Below are positions 57,757 through 58,767 of a stretch of DNA of 58,767 nt, one piece after another. The stretch is from an uncultured Elusimicrobiales bacterium (GTDB lineage Bacteria; Elusimicrobiota; Elusimicrobia; Elusimicrobiales; Elusimicrobiaceae). Positions within the stretch are counted from its first letter, which is position 1. Every line of letters starts with the position of its first letter. The translations under genes were made by a program, and so were the position numbers. Location: positions 1 to 58,767 of the forward strand of contig CALVFE010000004.1 in NCBI GenBank assembly GCA_944326765.1. The letters run 5' to 3'. The notes under the pieces are model-generated. The model saw nothing but the letters and a program-made list of their open reading frames with translations. It did no database searches and was not told where the DNA came from.

Positions 57757-58767
57757 ATGAAAAATTTTTCTGCGATTCTCTTAAAATGGTATTACCAAAA
57801 TAAGCGGAACTTACCGTGGCGGCATACGCGGAATCCCTATTTAATATGGTTGTCTGAGATTATATTGCAGCAAACCCGCGTGGCGCAGGGGCTTTCGTAT
57901 TATTTGCGTTTTTCCAAAAGGTTTCCTTCCCCCGATTCCTTAGCGGCGGCTTCTGAAGATGAGGTGCTTAAATACTGGCAGGGACTGGGGTATTATTCCC
58001 GGGCACGAAATTTGCATACCGCTGCAAAAAGTATGAAAGGGGTTTTCCCTGCCACCTATGAGGGCGTGCGGGCCTTAAAAGGGGTAGGAGATTATACGGC
58101 AGCCGCTATTTGTTCTATTGCCTATCAAATGCCTTATGCCGTGGTAGATGGAAACGTCTATCGCGTATTGGCGCGGGTTTTTGGAATTGAAACCCCGATA
58201 GATTCTCAAGAAGGAAAGAAGCTGTTTGCCCAGCGGGCGCAGAAGTTGTTAGATAAAAAAAATCCCGGGGATTACAATCAGGCGATCATGGATTTTGGAG
58301 CTATGGTTTGTACGCCGGCCAATGCACAATGTGGGCATTGTCCGCTGGCGGGGCAGTGCAAAGCTTTTGCTTCGGGACGGGTGGAATTTTTGCCCGTAAA
58401 AGCCCAAACAACAAAAATATCTTCCCGCTATTTCCATTATATATATGTAAAGCAAGGAAAAAATACATGGCTTCACAAGCGCGGCCCGGGCGATGTGTGG
58501 CAGAATCTATATGAGCCGCCCTTGGTAGAAAGTGATTCTGCTTCTGATAACTGGACTGTGAAGGCGGAATATCGCAAGTGGTTTGGCCGTAAGAAATCTT
58601 CCCTGAAAGTTGCCGGGGTCAAACACGTTTTATCACATCGGGTAATTTATGCCGATTTGTCGGGAATAGAGCTTCCCCCCTCTTTTCCCGTACCGGCGGA
58701 ATTTGTGGCAGTGCCAAGAAACGAAGTAAAAAATTATGCCATCTCCCGTTTGGTTCAAAAATTATTG
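57757..58767 (+). CDS. mutY: Adenine DNA glycosylase, C-terminus cut by window end
   Basis: 337 residues are visible with no stop before the right edge. MutY removes adenine opposite 8-oxoguanine. The HhH-GPD core is complete: LPWRHTRNPYLIWLSEIILQQTRV (catalytic Glu in SEI), LKGVGDYTAAAI helix-hairpin-helix, and VVDGNVYRVLARVFG with the catalytic Asp. The [4Fe-4S] cluster motif is Cys-x6-Cys-x2-Cys-x5-Cys (CTPANAQCGHCPLAGQC). The NUDIX-like C-terminal domain begins near residue 225 (WQNLYEPPLVES). No Shine-Dalgarno sequence precedes the ATG; TGC-TAAAAT lies ten bases before 57757. An in-frame ATG at 57745 is an alternative start. Confidence 0.95.
   Translation, partial: MKNFSAILLKWYYQNKRNLPWRHTRNPYLIWLSEIILQQTRVAQGLSYYLRFSKRFPSPDSLAAASEDEVLKYWQGLGYYSRARNLHTAAKSMKGVFPATYEGVRALKGVGDYTAAAICSIAYQMPYAVVDGNVYRVLARVFGIETPIDSQEGKKLFAQRAQKLLDKKNPGDYNQAIMDFGAMVCTPANAQCGHCPLAGQCKAFASGRVEFLPVKAQTTKISSRYFHYIYVKQGKNTWLHKRGPGDVWQNLYEPPLVESDSASDNWTVKAEYRKWFGRKKSSLKVAGVKHVLSHRVIYADLSGIELPPSFPVPAEFVAVPRNEVKNYAISRLVQKLL

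Overview
The window looks like chromosome from a Gram-negative, anaerobic, probably gut-associated bacterium, most likely of the Elusimicrobiota (Elusimicrobium-like). This is inferred from several traits together: single type IV pilin-like genes scattered at three places, the LL-diaminopimelate aminotransferase route to meso-DAP, a pyruvate:ferredoxin oxidoreductase start plus acetate kinase (fermentation), LPS genes (waaA, GT9 heptosyltransferase-like) and many small outer-membrane or secreted proteins. No rRNA, tRNA, CRISPR array, insertion sequence or recognisable prophage was seen.

Layout. 1-6.8 kb: 5' tip of nifJ, a DUF362 lipoprotein, a pilin, a GT9-like glycosyltransferase, a nitroreductase, dapF-dapL and a second pilin. 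6.8-9.2 kb: a sirB1-like/nfeD/qmcA operon. 9.3-14.6 kb: an OmpA lipoprotein, then a tightly overlapping seven-gene operon (DUF1189, queD, queE, folE, folP, a PTPS paralog, folK). In it one GTP cyclohydrolase feeds both queuosine and folate synthesis, and the PTPS paralog probably replaces FolB. 14.8-20.5 kb: a 1707-residue PAS/GAF protein with no output domain, and a third pilin. 20.6-23.4 kb: dut, a HEAT-like secreted protein, a 54-residue gene and an esterase-like protein lacking its nucleophile. 23.43-23.79 kb: five perfect DnaA boxes next to an A-rich tract, a strong candidate for oriC.

23.8-41.4 kb: a Pal-like lipoprotein, a lipoprotein of unknown function, an MscS channel, a GT9 protein with a duplicated N-terminal half, waaA, an alanine/glycine symporter, a lipoprotein with nadA-nadC, an aminotransferase, OsmC, a phosphate transporter with its DUF47 partner, ackA and an NHL-repeat protein. 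41.5-49.3 kb: alpha-2-macroglobulin plus pbpC, a periplasmic defence and wall-repair pair. 49.3-54.2 kb: MATE transporter, MORN protein, BaiN-like flavoprotein and two secreted low-complexity proteins. 54.3-56.5 kb: about 2.2 kb of non-coding, in part extremely AT-rich DNA. 56.5-58.8 kb: an unrecognised protein, a candidate structured RNA with divergent promoters around TATATGTCA repeats, and the start of mutY.

Two expression patterns recur. At least eight genes have a TATAAT-like -10 box (several preceded by TGn) only 6-11 nt before the ATG and no Shine-Dalgarno sequence, as expected for leaderless or nearly leaderless mRNAs. In contrast nifJ, ackA and the MATE gene have leaders predicted to begin with a stem-loop at the 5' end. 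All coordinates, promoters and structures were read by eye; no alignment, folding or database search was run.
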